Positions 1 to 12,769 of a stretch of DNA of 64,000 nt are shown in pieces. The notes under the pieces were generated by a model. The model was not told the DNA's origin. It made no database searches and saw only the letters and a list, made by a program, of their open reading frames with translations. The translations under genes were made by a program, and so were the position numbers. The stretch lies in assembly GCA_036320915.1 (NCBI GenBank), contig JAXBDG010000001.1:1116001-1180000 (forward strand), written 5' to 3'. This DNA is from Linnemannia elongata. Its lineage: Eukaryota > Mortierellomycota > Mortierellomycetes > Mortierellales > Mortierellaceae. Every line of letters begins with the position of its first letter. Positions within the stretch are counted from its first letter, which is position 1.

Positions 1-112
1 CTCTTTCTTTCACCGACTTGCACATATTTCCATTCATTAATCCACACAAAAAAAATATTGTACTTTTAGTATTCCACATGTACCACAATACAAAGAGATG
101 GGAAAAAACAAG

Positions 113-156
<44 letters not shown>

Positions 157-380
157 ATTTGAAGTTGCGCGTAGTTGTAGTGTGTATTTTCTGTCGCGTC
201 GTTTGTTTGTTTTTCCGTCCCTCGTACCTTTAGCGTGTAAATTATTTTCCTCCTCTTCGTAATAAAAAAAAACTATGCGTTGGAGTGTATTACTCTCTCC
301 CTCTCCTGGAACGTTTTGAATGTTATCACTTTCATGTCTTTTTTAATGGTATTATGGTGAGGTGAGAGTTATTTTTTGTT
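1..380. other. 3' flank of the S41 peptidase gene, no gene seen
   Basis: This stretch lies downstream of the minus-strand peptidase gene. It holds a run of about 40 A at 113-152 and otherwise AT-rich sequence. On the minus strand the A run would be a poly-T tract. I see no supported coding region. Confidence 0.6.
113..152. repeat. poly-A tract of about 40 nt
   Basis: An essentially uninterrupted A homopolymer. It could be a simple-sequence tract or the tail scar of a retrotransposed copy. No retroelement body or target-site duplication is visible beside it, so I call only the tract. Confidence 0.9.
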
Positions 381-2599
381 CTATTTCTTCTTGGGGGTAA
401 GGTCGTTGGCAATCTTGACCCAGACGTTATCGGGATGTCTGGCAGAGACGGGGTCCTGATCGAGATGGACAGTGGCAGCATAGAACTGAGAGTCGTACTC
501 GAGAGGGACGGTGCTGTTAGCATGGGCATACAACTCACCCATGGGCAAGTTGGCCGAGGCCATGATTGGCAGTTGAGTTGGGGCAGTCTTGCCGGGAGCC
601 TTGTACCTGATCATGGACAAGTCAGCAACGACCGAGCCGATCTCAGTCACAAATCCACCAGGGAACGAGAAGTACGAAAGAGGTCTTTTGGCGATTCCAC
701 CAATAGCGTAGGTCTTTACGTTCTGAGTGATGGCGAAACGGGTGGCGATCATGGAGCAAGCAGAGCCACAGAAGCCGTTGGTAATGATAGCCATGTTCTG
801 AGGCTTGAACGTGAGCTCCTGGCCCTTCTTGAGGGGGAGGAAGGGCCAGTTGAAGGGGAAGTAGGAGCGCTGGGAGAAGGTGACGGTGGCAGAGCCGCGC
901 TTCTGGCGGACGTCCTTGGTGAACATGGAAGTGTCCTTGAAGCGCTGGTTAGTTGCTGCAGAGACATACTGGGTGGCGTCGAGCATCGAGTGGGCAGTGT
1001 GGACCTTGATTGCCCGGCGAGAGGCATCGTGGATCATCTTGTTGGTCTTGATGTCCTGGACAAAGTAAGGGTCAGCCTTGGGGAAGAGGAGGCGGTTGAT
1101 ATAGTAGGCAAAGTCGATGAGACCACCACCGTTGTTGGTCATGTCAAGGATCAACTTGGTGCAGCCCTGGGACTGGAGCTTCTGAAGACCCTTGGCAAAG
1201 TTGAGGTACTCATCTGAATCATACTCATGTTCCTCAGTGTCCTCGGTCGCAATGACAGCAACACAGGCGTCCTTGACCTTGCTGCCTGTCAGGCGGTAGA
1301 AGGCAGAGGTACGAGTCGTGGCGACCAACTTGGCCTGAGTGATGACAGCAGGGGTCTTGGGCTCGCCATTGCGGCCGTTGGACTGGCCAGGCTTAGGCTG
1401 CGTGATCTTTCCGCGCTCGCGGAAGGTCGTGAGAGCGGGGGCGGTCTCGCTAGCACCCTTCTTGGAACCGGCAGCAAGGGTTTTAGCGGCGGTGGTAGAA
1501 GGCAAGCGGCTGTTGCTACGACCGTTGTAGTCGGCAGCCGAGTTCTGGCACTGGACTTCCCAGTACGACTTTGTGTCGGTAAAAGTGCTGTATTCGTAGT
1601 AGTCACTAGGGCGAACAACCCAGGGGACAGTCAAGGTCTGAAGGGGGCCCTTGGCACACTGGATGGTGTACTTAACGGACTCGTTGGGGGGGAGCTCGTA
1701 GCGGTTGGCAAAACCACCAGGGCTGGAAGACCACTCATCGTACCAGGAGGTGCTGGCCAAGGCATCGTTGAGACGGACACCGGGGTCCTTGGAGATGGCC
1801 GAGACACGATCAGTAAAATCCTGGATGGCCTTCAGGGCAGGTTGACCGTCGATTGTCTGGACGACACAGTCGGTAAGAGAGGAGGGGTTGCTGGGGAGAC
1901 CCTTCTTGCCGATGGTGGTGTCGACGTAGAAGACGCGAACGTCTTGCTTGCCGTTGACGACAGGGGCGTAAAGCGAGAGGGGCTGCATGAACTTGGCGGT
2001 CATGTAGCAGAAGTCTATTTTCGAATGAATGTTTGCGTCCCGAATTAGTATTAGCGCCCATCCAGGCACGAACAGCCTGACCAATGAAAACAAAGACAGT
2101 TCCGACAATTTGGTTGCTGGTTCAAGGGCAGAAACACAATCGATCGGGTGAAGGGGAAGAACTACTTACTCCTGTAGCTGACATGGCCATCGTTGAAAGA
2201 AGCTGCCAGACGAGTAACGGCCAATTGGAACTCATAATCATTCGCCCACTTCTTCTTACGAATCGCATCCAACTCTTTCAACGCATCCACAGGTGCAGTA
2301 TCCAAAGGAGAACCAGCGACCTTGGTAGGGCCAACCTTCGCTTGATCAATAAAGACGAAAAAGTTGTTGTACGTGTTCTCGAGCGAGCTGAGCACCCTGG
2401 CGGCAACATCGGGCTTGTACTTGTGGTTGTTGAAGCAGCGCTTGACCACGTCATACGATAGTTGAGGGTTGCTGTAGGTTCCTTGTTTGGCGAGCTCTGC
2501 GCAAGGGTCTTTGTTGATGGGTTTGGGTTTAGGCGCTGCGTCGGAGGAGGTAGCCATGCAGATCGCGGCAGCGATAGTGAGAAGAGGGGTTACTTTCAT
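381..2599 (-). CDS. Secreted S41-family (CPAF-like) serine peptidase, two exons
   Basis: Exons 2599-2170 and 2014-381 join across a 155-nt GTAAGT...TAG intron with matching phase and give 687 residues. The protein starts with a typical secretion signal (about residues 1-21, ending TSSDAA), so it is probably extracellular or vacuolar. Residues 135-142 contain NDGHVSY, resembling the catalytic-His region of CPAF-type S41 peptidases. A glycine-rich ILDMTNNGGG motif and, near residue 561, GFCGSACS, the expected nucleophile-Ser region, follow in the S41 core. A low-complexity Ser/Ala/Lys-rich linker separates the N-terminal half from the core. S41 enzymes cleave proteins near C-termini or at internal sites; the substrate here is unknown. 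Family assignment is confident from motif order; activity is inferred. The start was chosen because it opens the signal peptide. Confidence 0.85.
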
Positions 2600-4441
2600 G
2601 ATGAGCTAGGTATCTATTCTATGTAGGCTGAGTTGTCGATGAGGTATGTTGTGATGATGCGGACTTGAGTTTGTGTGTATGAAAGGAAGGGGCTTTGCAA
2701 TTGAAGTTCTGCGATGTGTGGGGGCGGATGATCCCTGGAAAGGGTGGAAGGGGTCGCCTCTTTGCGACTTGAAGGATGATAAAAAGAGGGGAGGAGGATG
2801 AAAAACCAAGGGAGTGTGGATCCACGAAAGGTCTTTGAAGGATTAGGAGAAAGAAGGAGATGAAGAGAAAATGTAGGGGTTGGAGAAAGAAAACGGGCGT
2901 CGTTTTGGCTCCGCATGCTTCCTTTTAAATGGTCTTGGCCCCGCTGGAGGTAAAGTAAATTCGTTTCCTATTTTTTCTTCTGACATTAGGGATGTGGGCA
3001 ATGGGCAATGGGCATGCTCCTGTATGGCCTCCCACTGGACCATCGCTGCCTGCACTACCCATATATCGGGGTCAGAGGTAAAAACATTCATCGCACGAGA
3101 GAGATTTTTGGTTCTCCTCAATCCATACATGAATGCTCTCAACTCAACTGTGTACTCATCTGTTGTTTATTCTCCAATTGTACCGTGAACTACATGTAAA
3201 CAACCTAGACAGACTGAACCAACCTCCTACAAATAGCCCGTGAGCAACAGGGAAAAAGAAGTACCATACTCCCCGGTAAGTTATTTTTTCTCCTCACGGT
3301 TTATTATTATTATTATTGGTGCTTGAATCTTATCCCATGTTCCCACCTAGCCAGCCAATATTGTTTTTTTGCCCTTCTCCTCCTGGCTGCACATTACAAT
3401 CATCTTTGTACTCACTTCATTTCAGCTAACGCCCAAATGGCTACCTTTCCATCAAGTTTTCCTTATCCATCTGGACATTGAGGTAAAATAGGTGCATGGG
3501 CTGACATGAGCCAATATCGAGCAGAGAGGAGGAGTGCCATTGTCTTGCTCTTCCTGCGAGTGAGGGACAAAAAGTACAAAAATGGCGCCTAATGACACCC
3601 ACCCACTTGGACGTGCATGCAGAGGGTTACGGCAGTTCAAAATACATTCATCAGCCGAAATTGCTATTTTCTTCAGACAGGGAGTAAAGTGGAGGAAAAG
3701 AGGTATCAAAGTGAACTTAGGAGTTAGCGACAGGCTGTCTGGCATGTTTGTAGAGAAGGGAAAGAGCAAATGGGTAGCGTAAACAGCGAAATAATGCTCA
3801 GATTTTTCTCCCTTCACTCTCTTTGTTTTGCATTATTTTCGAGAATCAGATAAAAAAAACACCCCTGGAACCGTACTTTCGCCCCGATAAAGATCACCCT
3901 TTCCGTGAAAAAGGATACAACAAATAACCAAACAGGACACTGCCAGCAGAACAAGCAAACAGAAAAATGAAAGACCAGTCCATCGGGTCATGTATTGCTT
4001 GCCATCTTGCTTTTGTTTTGTTTGCGAGATGAACATCTTTTCCGCTATGACAACGACGTGGATTTTGATTTGGCTGGCAACAGACCCCTCGTTGGCAAAC
4101 GTAAAAAAAAAAAAAAAGGGACTTATCCCACGGGTTGTTTTGTCCAGCAGTCAAGGTTTAGCAAATTTTCAAAAACGATATTAGTTCGCTTATCAGATTG
4201 CACATCTATTTTAAAGGATCCCGACCACCCACTCTCTTTCTTTGGTCTGGAACCCACAAAGACCCAACATGGTTACTTCAACCTAGCTGACCGTCCGACG
4301 CATCATGAATCCAGAACCCTAATGAAAGAAAACAACAAGAACAATTGCCCTCAGCAACGAAAATATATTGTTTGCGTTTCCTGCATACGAGTCCACCTGT
4401 CCATCTGACTGGCATGCATTACATATTTCCTTGTCTCTAAC
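2600..4441. other. Intergenic: promoter side of the peptidase gene and 3' side of ERD2
   Basis: On the minus strand a TTTAAAAGG motif at about 2923-2931 sits some 325 bases upstream of the peptidase start and could act as a TATA-like element. The rest is AT-rich with short homopolymers (for example 4105-4117). Short open frames here have no recognisable domain, no splice partners and poor composition. I see no gene. Confidence 0.5.
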
Positions 4442-5695
4442 CTATTGGGGAAGTTCGAACTTGGCGCCTTTGAGAACCCTATTACATACAATTAACGCAT
4501 ACGGCGAGTAATTGAGAAATAGTGGTGAATAAAGAATTGGGAGCGAGTGGGTAATGTTTTCTATGGGGACCTCGAGTATACTCAGATCTATATCCTCACT
4601 CCTCTCATTCTTTTCATCAACCATATTCGCAAGCAAACTGTAATAACCCTCGTTTGGCTACATACTTTGTAAAGTAGATATAGAAAAAGTCACAGTAGAG
4701 TCCAGTCTGCACAGCTCCCGCAATCCAGACAATCCAGTCGACGTAGTATTCGGTCCAGTACCGATAGATCCAGTTGACGAGGTAGAGCCCACGATATGTT
4801 CCCAGTGCAAAGAGGTAGTGAGTGGTAATGATTTCGGCCTCGCCGGTTTTGGTGAGCATGAAGAGTTGGGGGAGGATCGCCACTGCTTCAAGATAGATCG
4901 AAAATGTCCAGAGAACCTAGAAGGTATGATGTACCATAAAGAAGCGTGGTAGCAGTGAGTGCGTATATCCATGTGGTGGTTATTGCCATGGCAGAAGGAG
5001 GATGAAACCCTTTGCTCAGTGTGATATGCCCCCTAAAGTACTTGGTACGTTTCCCCCCTCCTCTCTCTCTCTCTTACTCGGACTCTCTCATACAGCTCCA
5101 CGCTCAGCGCTCGTGAAGTAGCAATTGACTTTCTTCAAAATAATCACACGCCTGGCAGTCCCTCCCCACTGGCTAAACACTTTACCTCCTGGACTGTAAA
5201 CGCATAATTGACGATTAGTGCCAAAGCGGCGGCACCGCCGACAACATACTGAGCTTTGAAGGTATCAAGACGAGGATCGTTGGTCGCCTTGAACTTGAAC
5301 TTCATCAAGAACACAATGTACAACGAGGACGCGATAAAGAAGACCTTCATAGTGGTGTTGTAGAGAGATTGGAAATTGGCAAACAGATCCGTGTAACGTG
5401 TCAAGAACACTGTTGCGTAGAGTGCTTGCGTCTTGAAAGAGATGCCTATCAAACCGAGAGGTCGAGAGAAAGGAGGGTAAGACGAGAGAACGAACGATGG
5501 GCCAATGATTCTCCTCTGTTCCTAATGGCAATCCCTGAGATCTCCATTGCTACAGCTTGTTTTTTTTTGCACAGAAACATAAAACATAAGGCGAGAGCAC
5601 CTGCCTGCGACAGAACGCGTCTTCTGCATTTTGAGCAACAGGATAAATATCGATGCCAAGTGCATCAGGTCTGCGACTAGTCGGAACAGATTCAT
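4442..5695 (-). CDS. ERD2: ER lumen protein-retaining receptor (HDEL/KDEL receptor ERD2)
   Basis: Four exons, 5695-5605, 5445-5186, 4916-4666 and 4478-4442, give 212 residues, the length usual for the family. It is a seven-helix Golgi/ER membrane receptor that binds escaped C-terminal HDEL/KDEL proteins and returns them to the ER in COPI vesicles. The start [17 protein letters not shown], then [53 protein letters not shown] and DFFYIYFTK are family signatures in correct order. The first intron (5604-5446) needs a GC donor (GCAGGT) to keep the AGISFKTQ reading; the other two use GT-AG. The last exon is only 37 bases. Identification is very secure. A glucosidase II beta subunit with an HDEL tail, a likely client, lies at 40212-42586. 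Confidence 0.96.
5446..5604 (-). other. GC-AG intron in the ERD2 gene
   Basis: The exon ends ...GTCGCAG, followed by GCAGGT, and the intron closes TTTGATAG before GCATCTCTTTC. Only this junction keeps the invariant AGIS reading frame. The GT four bases downstream (5600) leaves the wrong phase. Confidence 0.8.
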
Positions 5696-6192
5696 GGCCA
5701 AGTGTCGCTTGCAATCAGATCACTGGTTAGTTGGTGAAGTGAGTGTATGTGATGTCGAGTAGTGATGGAGTGGATGGTAAAAGGAGAAAAGAAAGAAGGG
5801 GGGGGGGGGGGAAGGCAGCAAAAGGAAAGGAGAGAAAGGAGGACGAGGGGGCAGAGACGAAAGGATAGGAGAAAAACGCCCGTGTCGCATAGACAACGTA
5901 GGAAGCCTTCATGTACACGCCGCACTTACTCCTTGAAGACCATAAGCAGCTTGGCGCCATCCTGCATCATCGATCAGGCTCCGTGTCGGACCCCTTCTTT
6001 TTCATCATAATGCCCTACCAACCAATCTCGCCGCCAGATACTGAAATATTGTCGATCAGGTGGCAAGCAAATCCATAGTCGCTACACATGAAAGACATCA
6101 CTTCAAAAATGACCATTCAAAGAGTCTCCTCTCTTTTCCGAGCCATTTATTACAATTTTCGGGAAGCTAATGCTAAAAGGATAGCAGATGCT
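5696..6192. other. Spacer between eS26 3' end and ERD2 start
   Basis: Both flanking genes run on the minus strand, so this carries the eS26 3' end and the ERD2 promoter and leader. It includes a run of 12 G at about 5800-5811 (poly-C on the minus strand) in a pyrimidine-rich minus-strand leader, a style seen at other promoters here. No gene is seen. Confidence 0.55.
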
Positions 6193-6982
6193 TTACAGAG
6201 GCTTGGCAGCCTGAGCGGGAGCGACCTTCTTGCCATCCTGGATGAGCGAAAGGGGAAAAAAAGTATGAGAACGATGTCAGTTTCAAGTCATAAAGTAGCA
6301 TGCACGGAAAAAGATAATAGTCGTTGCTTTCATACCTTGAAGCGGAAGCGTGGTGGGGGAGCACGGCTGCGACGGCCCTCACGGGAACGAACACGGACAA
6401 TGTGGGCGTGGACGGCGCAGGAGATGCAGTAGTGGATCTTGATGTAGAACTTGGGGAGGGTGTACTCTATTCATCCGCAATATGAAAGAACTGAGAGTAA
6501 GTGATAGATTCATGGCTGATAAGCTCTGTCGCGACTACTAGAGTCTGTTCCTGAATGGACATTTGGAAGATAACCAAGATATGTAGGCGCATCTTTGTCG
6601 TAGAGCAGTCGCCGGTACTTTCTCCCCATAAACCGCACTTGCGTATAACGACATGTCCACTCTCCAGCTGCACAGTAAAAGTGAGTCCTGAGGTCTAGCA
6701 AAATGTCCACTTGATCCTGCATAGGTGTTTCGTGGAAGCGCCTTTCCATAAGTGTCTTGGGTGAAGATCCTTACCCTTGTAGACAAGAGCCTCAGTGATA
6801 TCACGGACGGCAGCCAACTCGACCATAGGGCGGACGGTGTAGCGCTTGATGGCCTTGTCCTTGGGGACGCAGCGGGAGCAGTTGGAGCAGCGGACGGGCT
6901 TAACGTGGCCACGACCGTTCTTGTTGCGTCCGTGGTTTCTTCTCTTGACGGTCTGTTTGAGTGAAAAGTAAAAAGATGCCAT
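6193..6982 (-). CDS. RPS26: 40S ribosomal protein eS26 (RPS26)
   Basis: Three clear exons, 6952-6775, 6466-6336 and 6237-6193, encode 117 residues beginning [15 protein letters not shown], against a usual length near 115-119. eS26 is a small-subunit protein at the mRNA exit site. Diagnostic segments are [18 protein letters not shown] (zinc-binding cysteines), [38 protein letters not shown] and a C-terminal [13 protein letters not shown] tail. The start is the uncertain part. The sequence before the first clear exon reads TTTTCACTCAAACAG and looks like a splice acceptor, so a separate ATG exon is likely, but I found no convincing ATG-GT donor upstream. An in-frame ATG at 6982 would add ten unusual residues and is used here as the outer limit. 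Confidence 0.93.
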
Positions 6983-7039
6983 AAGAGGTTGATAGGTAAG
7001 TACTGAGGTTCCGAGGATGTATGTTTGGGTGTGTGAAAA

Positions 7040-7284
7040 GAACGGTGCTTGGTCCTGTTTGAAAAAAGGTCGTGCTGTACTGATGATGGATCGTCCTTGG
7101 GATCAATCCACTTTCCCGTCCCGAGTGAACGCACATAGGTCCTGTCATAAAAACGATCGCTTCCTGTCATCGGACGGTAATACCCCAGTTTTCCCTTCCA
7201 GAGCTCTCGAGGCACATCGATAGTCCGTCCTGGGCAAACTGTAACTCCCTTACGACAAGGGAGCAAGATCATTATGCCGACCAA
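7040..7284 (-). other. Coding-like segment upstream of eS26, unassigned
   Basis: One minus-strand frame stays open from about 7318 into the eS26 region. Between roughly 7040 and 7270 it has protein-like composition, with segments such as PGRTIDVPRELWKGKL and YYRPMTGSDRFYDRTYVRS. I cannot name a family. It could be exon sequence of an unrecognised small gene, a relic, or chance in the eS26 leader. Reading into eS26 in this frame is out of phase with the ribosomal protein. Confidence 0.25.
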
Positions 7285-7657
7285 GGTCCGATGATAGATT
7301 CCTCCTGTCTTGCAAGTTCTTTATGGCCTGCCTGCAAGTTCTTCATCGATATTCGATGTAGAAACTAGCACTCCTGTGTATTTTTTTTTTGACGATGGGT
7401 TCCAGACAAAGGGCTCATGCTGACTTCGTGAGATGTTGGGCATGCATAGTTGAGGCTGATTGATAGACTCCTGCTACAAAAAAAGTAGCTGATAGTGGTG
7501 GATAATGACGGATGAAGGGGATGTTGGGTTTTGGGTGTATCGATGGGGGCCGATGGGTTCGATGGGTCGATGGATCGATGGTTGATGGCATCGGATGAGT
7601 GTATTGGGTTATGTTGCCCCATACGAATTCTCGTAGTAAACGCCCTCTGGTCTGAGT

Positions 7658-7970
7658 TCAATATACTTTCCATGATGGGAAGTTGAAAGGGAGAGCTTCC
7701 GCCACACCCCCCACCAGTCGCATATCAATGAAATTTCCAATTGCTCCTTCCTCCACGCGCCCCTTAATTTCTTCCCTAACCACTCCTCCTTCGTGCCATG
7801 GCCACTTGGTACTCACACGGCCGCTTTGAACCCACACCTAGAAGAAAAGGGTAGAGAGGATCTACTATCGCATATAATAACCATGGTTATAAAAGGGTTC
7901 ATCGACTCACAAAGTCGTGGCAATATAAGAAAGAATAAGTTCTCACGATACCCACCTTCTTGCCATTCAT
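7658..7970 (-). CDS. Possible small spliced gene, unknown product
   Basis: A tentative two-exon model: ATG at 7970, first exon 7970-7956 (MNGKK) ending at a GTGGGT donor, acceptor TTTTCTTCTAG, and second exon 7837-7658, giving 64 residues. The second exon begins VWVQSGR and ends FPSWKVY. A strong GTGAGT donor directly after VWVQSGR (7816) offers an alternative in which further exons lie at lower coordinates, possibly the coding-like segment near 7040-7270. I recognise no family, and nothing beyond splice signals and open frame supports it. Confidence 0.25.
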
Positions 7971-8381
7971 GATGCTCTCGATTGTCTATGTGGTTTATCG
8001 TGTCCATCTCTGGTTTTTGTTAAGCCTAGATAGCCATTGACCGCACCATCTTCTGTTGTTGTTGATGTTCGTCTGTTCATGCCAAAAGCTACTCTTTCCA
8101 TGAAACGTTAGCTTGGGCTGGCCGGTTGTCAACATCGTCGTCATCATCGTCCGTCGCCCTGTGCTCACTTTTTTTGCCTTCTCCTCTCTCTTTTTCTCGC
8201 ATGCAAACAACAACACAAGCGGACCAAAAAAGGGCTGAAAGGGCTCCTTGTGCACTGTCAAGACCACCGTTTTTTGCATAAAGTTGCAGGGGGGTTCGTT
8301 GTTTTGTGCGAGGGGCGTGTTTATGCATGGATTCTTCCCGCCATAATCGCCAATATCATTTGACCAACACACAGAGAAACA

Positions 8382-8412
8382 AAGAGAGAGATAGAGAGAG
8401 AGAGAGAGAGAG
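8382..8412. repeat. (GA)n microsatellite
   Basis: Tandem GA dinucleotides with one AT interruption, intergenic. Confidence 0.9.
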
Positions 8413-11400
8413 GAAGGGATGAGGAGGATGGTGTGTGTTGCCCAGTTTCTTTGTGTGTTTGTGAAAAGGCGTAGTCAAAAAGATAGACCCAGATACGTGC
8501 CAGAGTGAATATTTTTTTTTCTTTTGGTGTGGGCAGTAGAGGTGGCATTGGAAGAACAACAATTCATGTGGTTCCCTGACTGAGGTTGATCCCCAATGCA
8601 TATCTTGAAGAGGGATACACATTCTGAAGATGCAGCAAAGAAGAACGAAGAAGGACATAGGACAGTGTCGATTCTGGTCTTGACTGGGGGTTGTGTGTAT
8701 GCGGTTTTGTCTTACCCTGCACTCCACGAAGGTCCTCTTCGCGTGCGAAGAAATATGTTATTCAGCGGAAATAAAAAACGGACAGGGTACTTAAGCAATG
8801 CACATGTACGTCAACAGGAACAGGAAAGGGTGTCCCCACATCCCCATCTACACTGGAAGGCTTTTCTTGCCTTCGTGTCGCGTCGTGCGTTTGCTCCTCT
8901 GCATGTGCATCTCTTCCTCTCTTCCCCGAGGCGAAAAACGGAAAGTGCTCGTCGCACATTTTGTTGTGGTCGATCGAGAATTGGTTTTTGGCCGCTTTGG
9001 AAGCGCCCTTTTGTTTTCTGCTTAGCAAAAAAGGAACAGAAGAAAGGCAAAATGCTTAGTGGCCAGTGTGTTGGTTTTTTTTTGGGCTTGTACAAAGCCA
9101 CTTGGCATTAGCATGGGGCAATGCAGATATTGGGTAAAGAACAGGATAAGAAAACATGATGAAAGAAAGGGAGGGCGGGCTAATGGCCAATTGCCAATTG
9201 CTTTATCTTTCACATCGGTCGCTCTCACAATTTGTTTCTATCTATCCTTAGTTGTTTGTCATTCTTGAGAATTCACTCACACGCCTCCTGCCTTATTGTT
9301 GTTCCTGCTCCAAGCCATTTGCTCAAGCGCGACAACTGATATCCGATCGACCGTACACGTTTCACAACCCCTCATTGCAACAAGCGGTGATCCAAAATCA
9401 AAAAAGAAAAAAGAAGAACATGATGCATGGTGCATATTTCCGTTCTGCGAAAGAGAATACGATTGTATTTTTTTTTCCTTCTTTCTCTCTCTATCTCTCC
9501 CTCTTTCTCTCTCTGACTCTTGCTGCTAGGCTGGCGCCTTTTTGTCAATTTTTTGTTTGTTTTGGTTTCCTGCTGGTGCTGTTGGTGTCTGACAACCAAA
9601 AAAAATGAGGAGCAACAATTATTATTATTATTTTTTTTTTTTGTGCAAGTGGACTCTGGACCATTGAGGCAAATAATGTTTTAGTGGCCAGGGGAACAGA
9701 CCATGAATACCATTGGGATGCTGTAAGTCGTGATCGTGATTAGAGACAATGAAGTGAAAGAAGGAAGGGGGGGAGGAGGATTGATGCATTCAACTGCAAA
9801 TTGCGAGACACGAAAGGGTGAATCGTAAGCACCGCAAAAAAGTAAAGATAACGCACTCAGGCACAATAAGCACAAGCATGGGACAACAATAAACGGATCA
9901 GGGCAATTTGTCGGAGGAGGCAGCTGTTTGCAACATTTTTTTGCTTCTATGAATAAATGAACGTAACAAGACCCTGATAAGTCGATCTGCTGCAGTAATA
10001 ACAACGCAACAAACCGACGGAAAGAAGCAAACGTACAAGGGAGTAATGTATGCACCATGACTCCTGCCCCATGGGAGACGGCAAGGGGTACAAGATAGAT
10101 AGAGAAAGGGAAAAAGGGGGGCTGTCACTCTCATCATCACCGATGTCGCATTTCAGTTTTCTTTTCTTTCCCTTTCAGCCGCAACAGCAAAAACACAGAG
10201 AGAGAAGAGGAGGGAGAGGGAAGAAATAGGGGAATGGACCCATGGGTTGTCGGGGTGACCATTATCATATGCCAATGTGTGCCAATGCTCACCAGACAGA
10301 GACAGACGGACAAAACAAAACAAGGAATAAGTACACCCAAACATACTTTCGACATATTCAGGCCCAATTTATTCCCTCGGAATAGAATAGGTCTGCCCCG
10401 TCATATGTGATGATGTTGCGACCCTTTTTTAGCATGCCATGGTATGGCATGGCATGGACAGTGCCTCAGAGCCTATTCACCTATTTGCCTGCGTCGAGGC
10501 CAATCCCTTCCGAAGGGGAGGAAGGGGGTCTCTGAGATAGAAGATGATAATAACGATTAGGAAGACATCAGCAATAACGACAATAACAACAACATGCGAT
10601 TGAACAAGCGATTGAATCGTAAGAAAAGAAAAAATGACGGATGATAGTATATGTAGCAACGAGGGCCCGCCAGGGTAATGTTCATTTAACTTAGTCTTTT
10701 GAGCATTCCCAGCTCTGACTAAACTAAAGTAAACTCAACAAAGGTAGAAGGCCGACCTGACAACCACCACCCACCCAACCAGCTCCAACCAGCTACTTGC
10801 ACACACTCTCACACTGTCAGCAACCACCTGTCAGCCAACCAGTCAACTCGTCAACTTGCCTGCCTGCTTGCTTGTGAAAATAGCAAAAATAAAAATCCCC
10901 CCTGCCGCCATCTCTTTTTTTCTTTCATTCCCTCTTTTTTTGTTAACCCGCCATCACTTCTTTCTCTTTTCTTCTTTTTCTTTTTCTCTTTCTCTCTCTC
11001 TCTTTTCTATTTCTTTTCCCTCTGCTTATTATTTTCCTTCTTTTATTCCACTCCTTTCCCTTGCATACCTCACTCACCCCCTCGATACCCACACCTGCTC
11101 TCTCCTCACTTTTCTCTCCCCTATACCCTTCGCTACTTCTTTACCTCTTCTCAACTCTTTCTCGCTCCTTCTCTCGCTCACAACCTCCTTCTCTTCGTCA
11201 TTCGCACGCACATCCGAATCTCTCAGCTCTTCTCTTGAATCCAAAAAAAAGGTTAGTAACTAATCTTCACCTTCCCCACCCTACACTCAACTCGCTCATA
11301 CTCCTTCAGCACTATTGTTCTTCCACCTTCGACACTCATACAACCATTCCGCCCCTCAACGATAACGCAATCGAAACAATCGATTGACAACAACAACACA

Positions 11401-12769
11401 AAGTGCGGCAAAACAGGGGTAGTGACTACGAACATACGGACGGACAAACACCCTATCTGTGCACATGCATACCGTGGGCCATGGTCCATGGTTCATTGGT
11501 CCACATCTATCCGTTCCTCTTTTGCTCTCTCTCTCTTACACACACACCCTGCCCTTACCTTCCCTCCCTACGATAAGAAAGGAACATACAAACACACGTA
11601 CACACGACCTTGGGTGATTGATACATCGCTCTCCCAGCCTCAAATTTCGTCCTTCTCCCCATCCCTTCCCGTTCCTCAACCCCGTCGTTGACTGTCCTCT
11701 TCCCACCTTACCTCCTCAATCTCCCCTTTCCCTGTGTCTGGTCTTCCTCCTTTTCCTTGCCTATTTTCCCTGCCATCTTTCCCTTCTCTTTTTCTTTCCA
11801 GTTCCGTCATCTCTCCTCAGCGCTCTCCTTTCCTCCTCCCTGCCTTTTTGCCTTTTTTTCTTTTCTTTCTCTTCTTCGCTTGCCCCTTCATCGATGGTGG
11901 TTCAGGGTGGTGGTGATGTTTGTGATAATGCATTCTCATATGACAATGGCATTGGGCGGGATGTGCTATTCGAAACAGGGACCAGGGACTTTTACGGAGA
12001 AGGACGCCCCGAGCGCTCATTTGCCTCCGTCGCGCTCTTTTGTCCCCGTCGCGCTCTTTTGGCTTATCGGTAGACAAAACAGGTGTTTAGCTTGATAATG
12101 GTCAAGAGCATTATTTCATTGTGGCAATCGATCGAAACACAAGACAGGTGGTGCAAACTGGCTGTTCCCCCCTCCTTATGGCCCCAATATCTTGTTATTC
12201 TCCTCCACCTCCCTTTCACCTAACAAATCTTCCATATCATCATCATCCATCACCTGGCTCCCTGCGATTGGCTAGAGTGCCACGCGACTGAGACCACTAA
12301 AGTTGGTGCCTGAATATCATACACTACAGCGATGGATCCCTCACTCTCCCATCACTTCTGTTTCTTCACAATCAATCAATCAATCCCGTTGATCCCGCCA
12401 GTCGCACTATATTTGATAGTTGGAGATTCATACCGCATACCGCGGATATAATTATCTCTCTCTCTCTCTCTCTGTGAACTGACTGACATATGAAAGAAGG
12501 GGACCTGCTCTTACTGTCTACGGTTGCCATGCTCCGTCCGTTTTGGGGGGGCCCTACCGCGCACAAGGATGACACGGCTTCATCCCTATGACGGCCCCGC
12601 ATATTTCCCTTTTTGTTGTTTTGGCTCTTGTACCTGTTCCCTCCTCTTTCACTTTTGTCACTACTCTACTCCTCGTCATTTCACCTACTGGATTAGAGAG
12701 GGCAAACACACAGCGATAAGACGAACACTACATCCACCCCCTCTTTGACTAAGGTCTTCCAAAACAGTA

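Noticed and set aside
113..152. Poly-A tract as the tail of a retrotransposed gene
   Set aside because: No processed gene body, reverse transcriptase or target-site duplication is adjacent.
435..2048. Long plus-strand open frames across the S41 peptidase region
   Set aside because: They are antisense shadows of a GC-biased coding region; only the minus strand gives a signal peptide, S41 motifs and a phase-matched intron.
6538..6960. Minus-strand frame overlapping eS26 out of phase, and plus-strand frames over it
   Set aside because: The ribosomal protein occupies the other frame with clear splice sites, so the overlapping frames are shadows.
10856..11916. Ser/Leu/Phe-rich plus-strand frames at 10.9-12.1 kb
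   Set aside because: Composition simply reflects pyrimidine-rich leader-like DNA; no domain or splice support.
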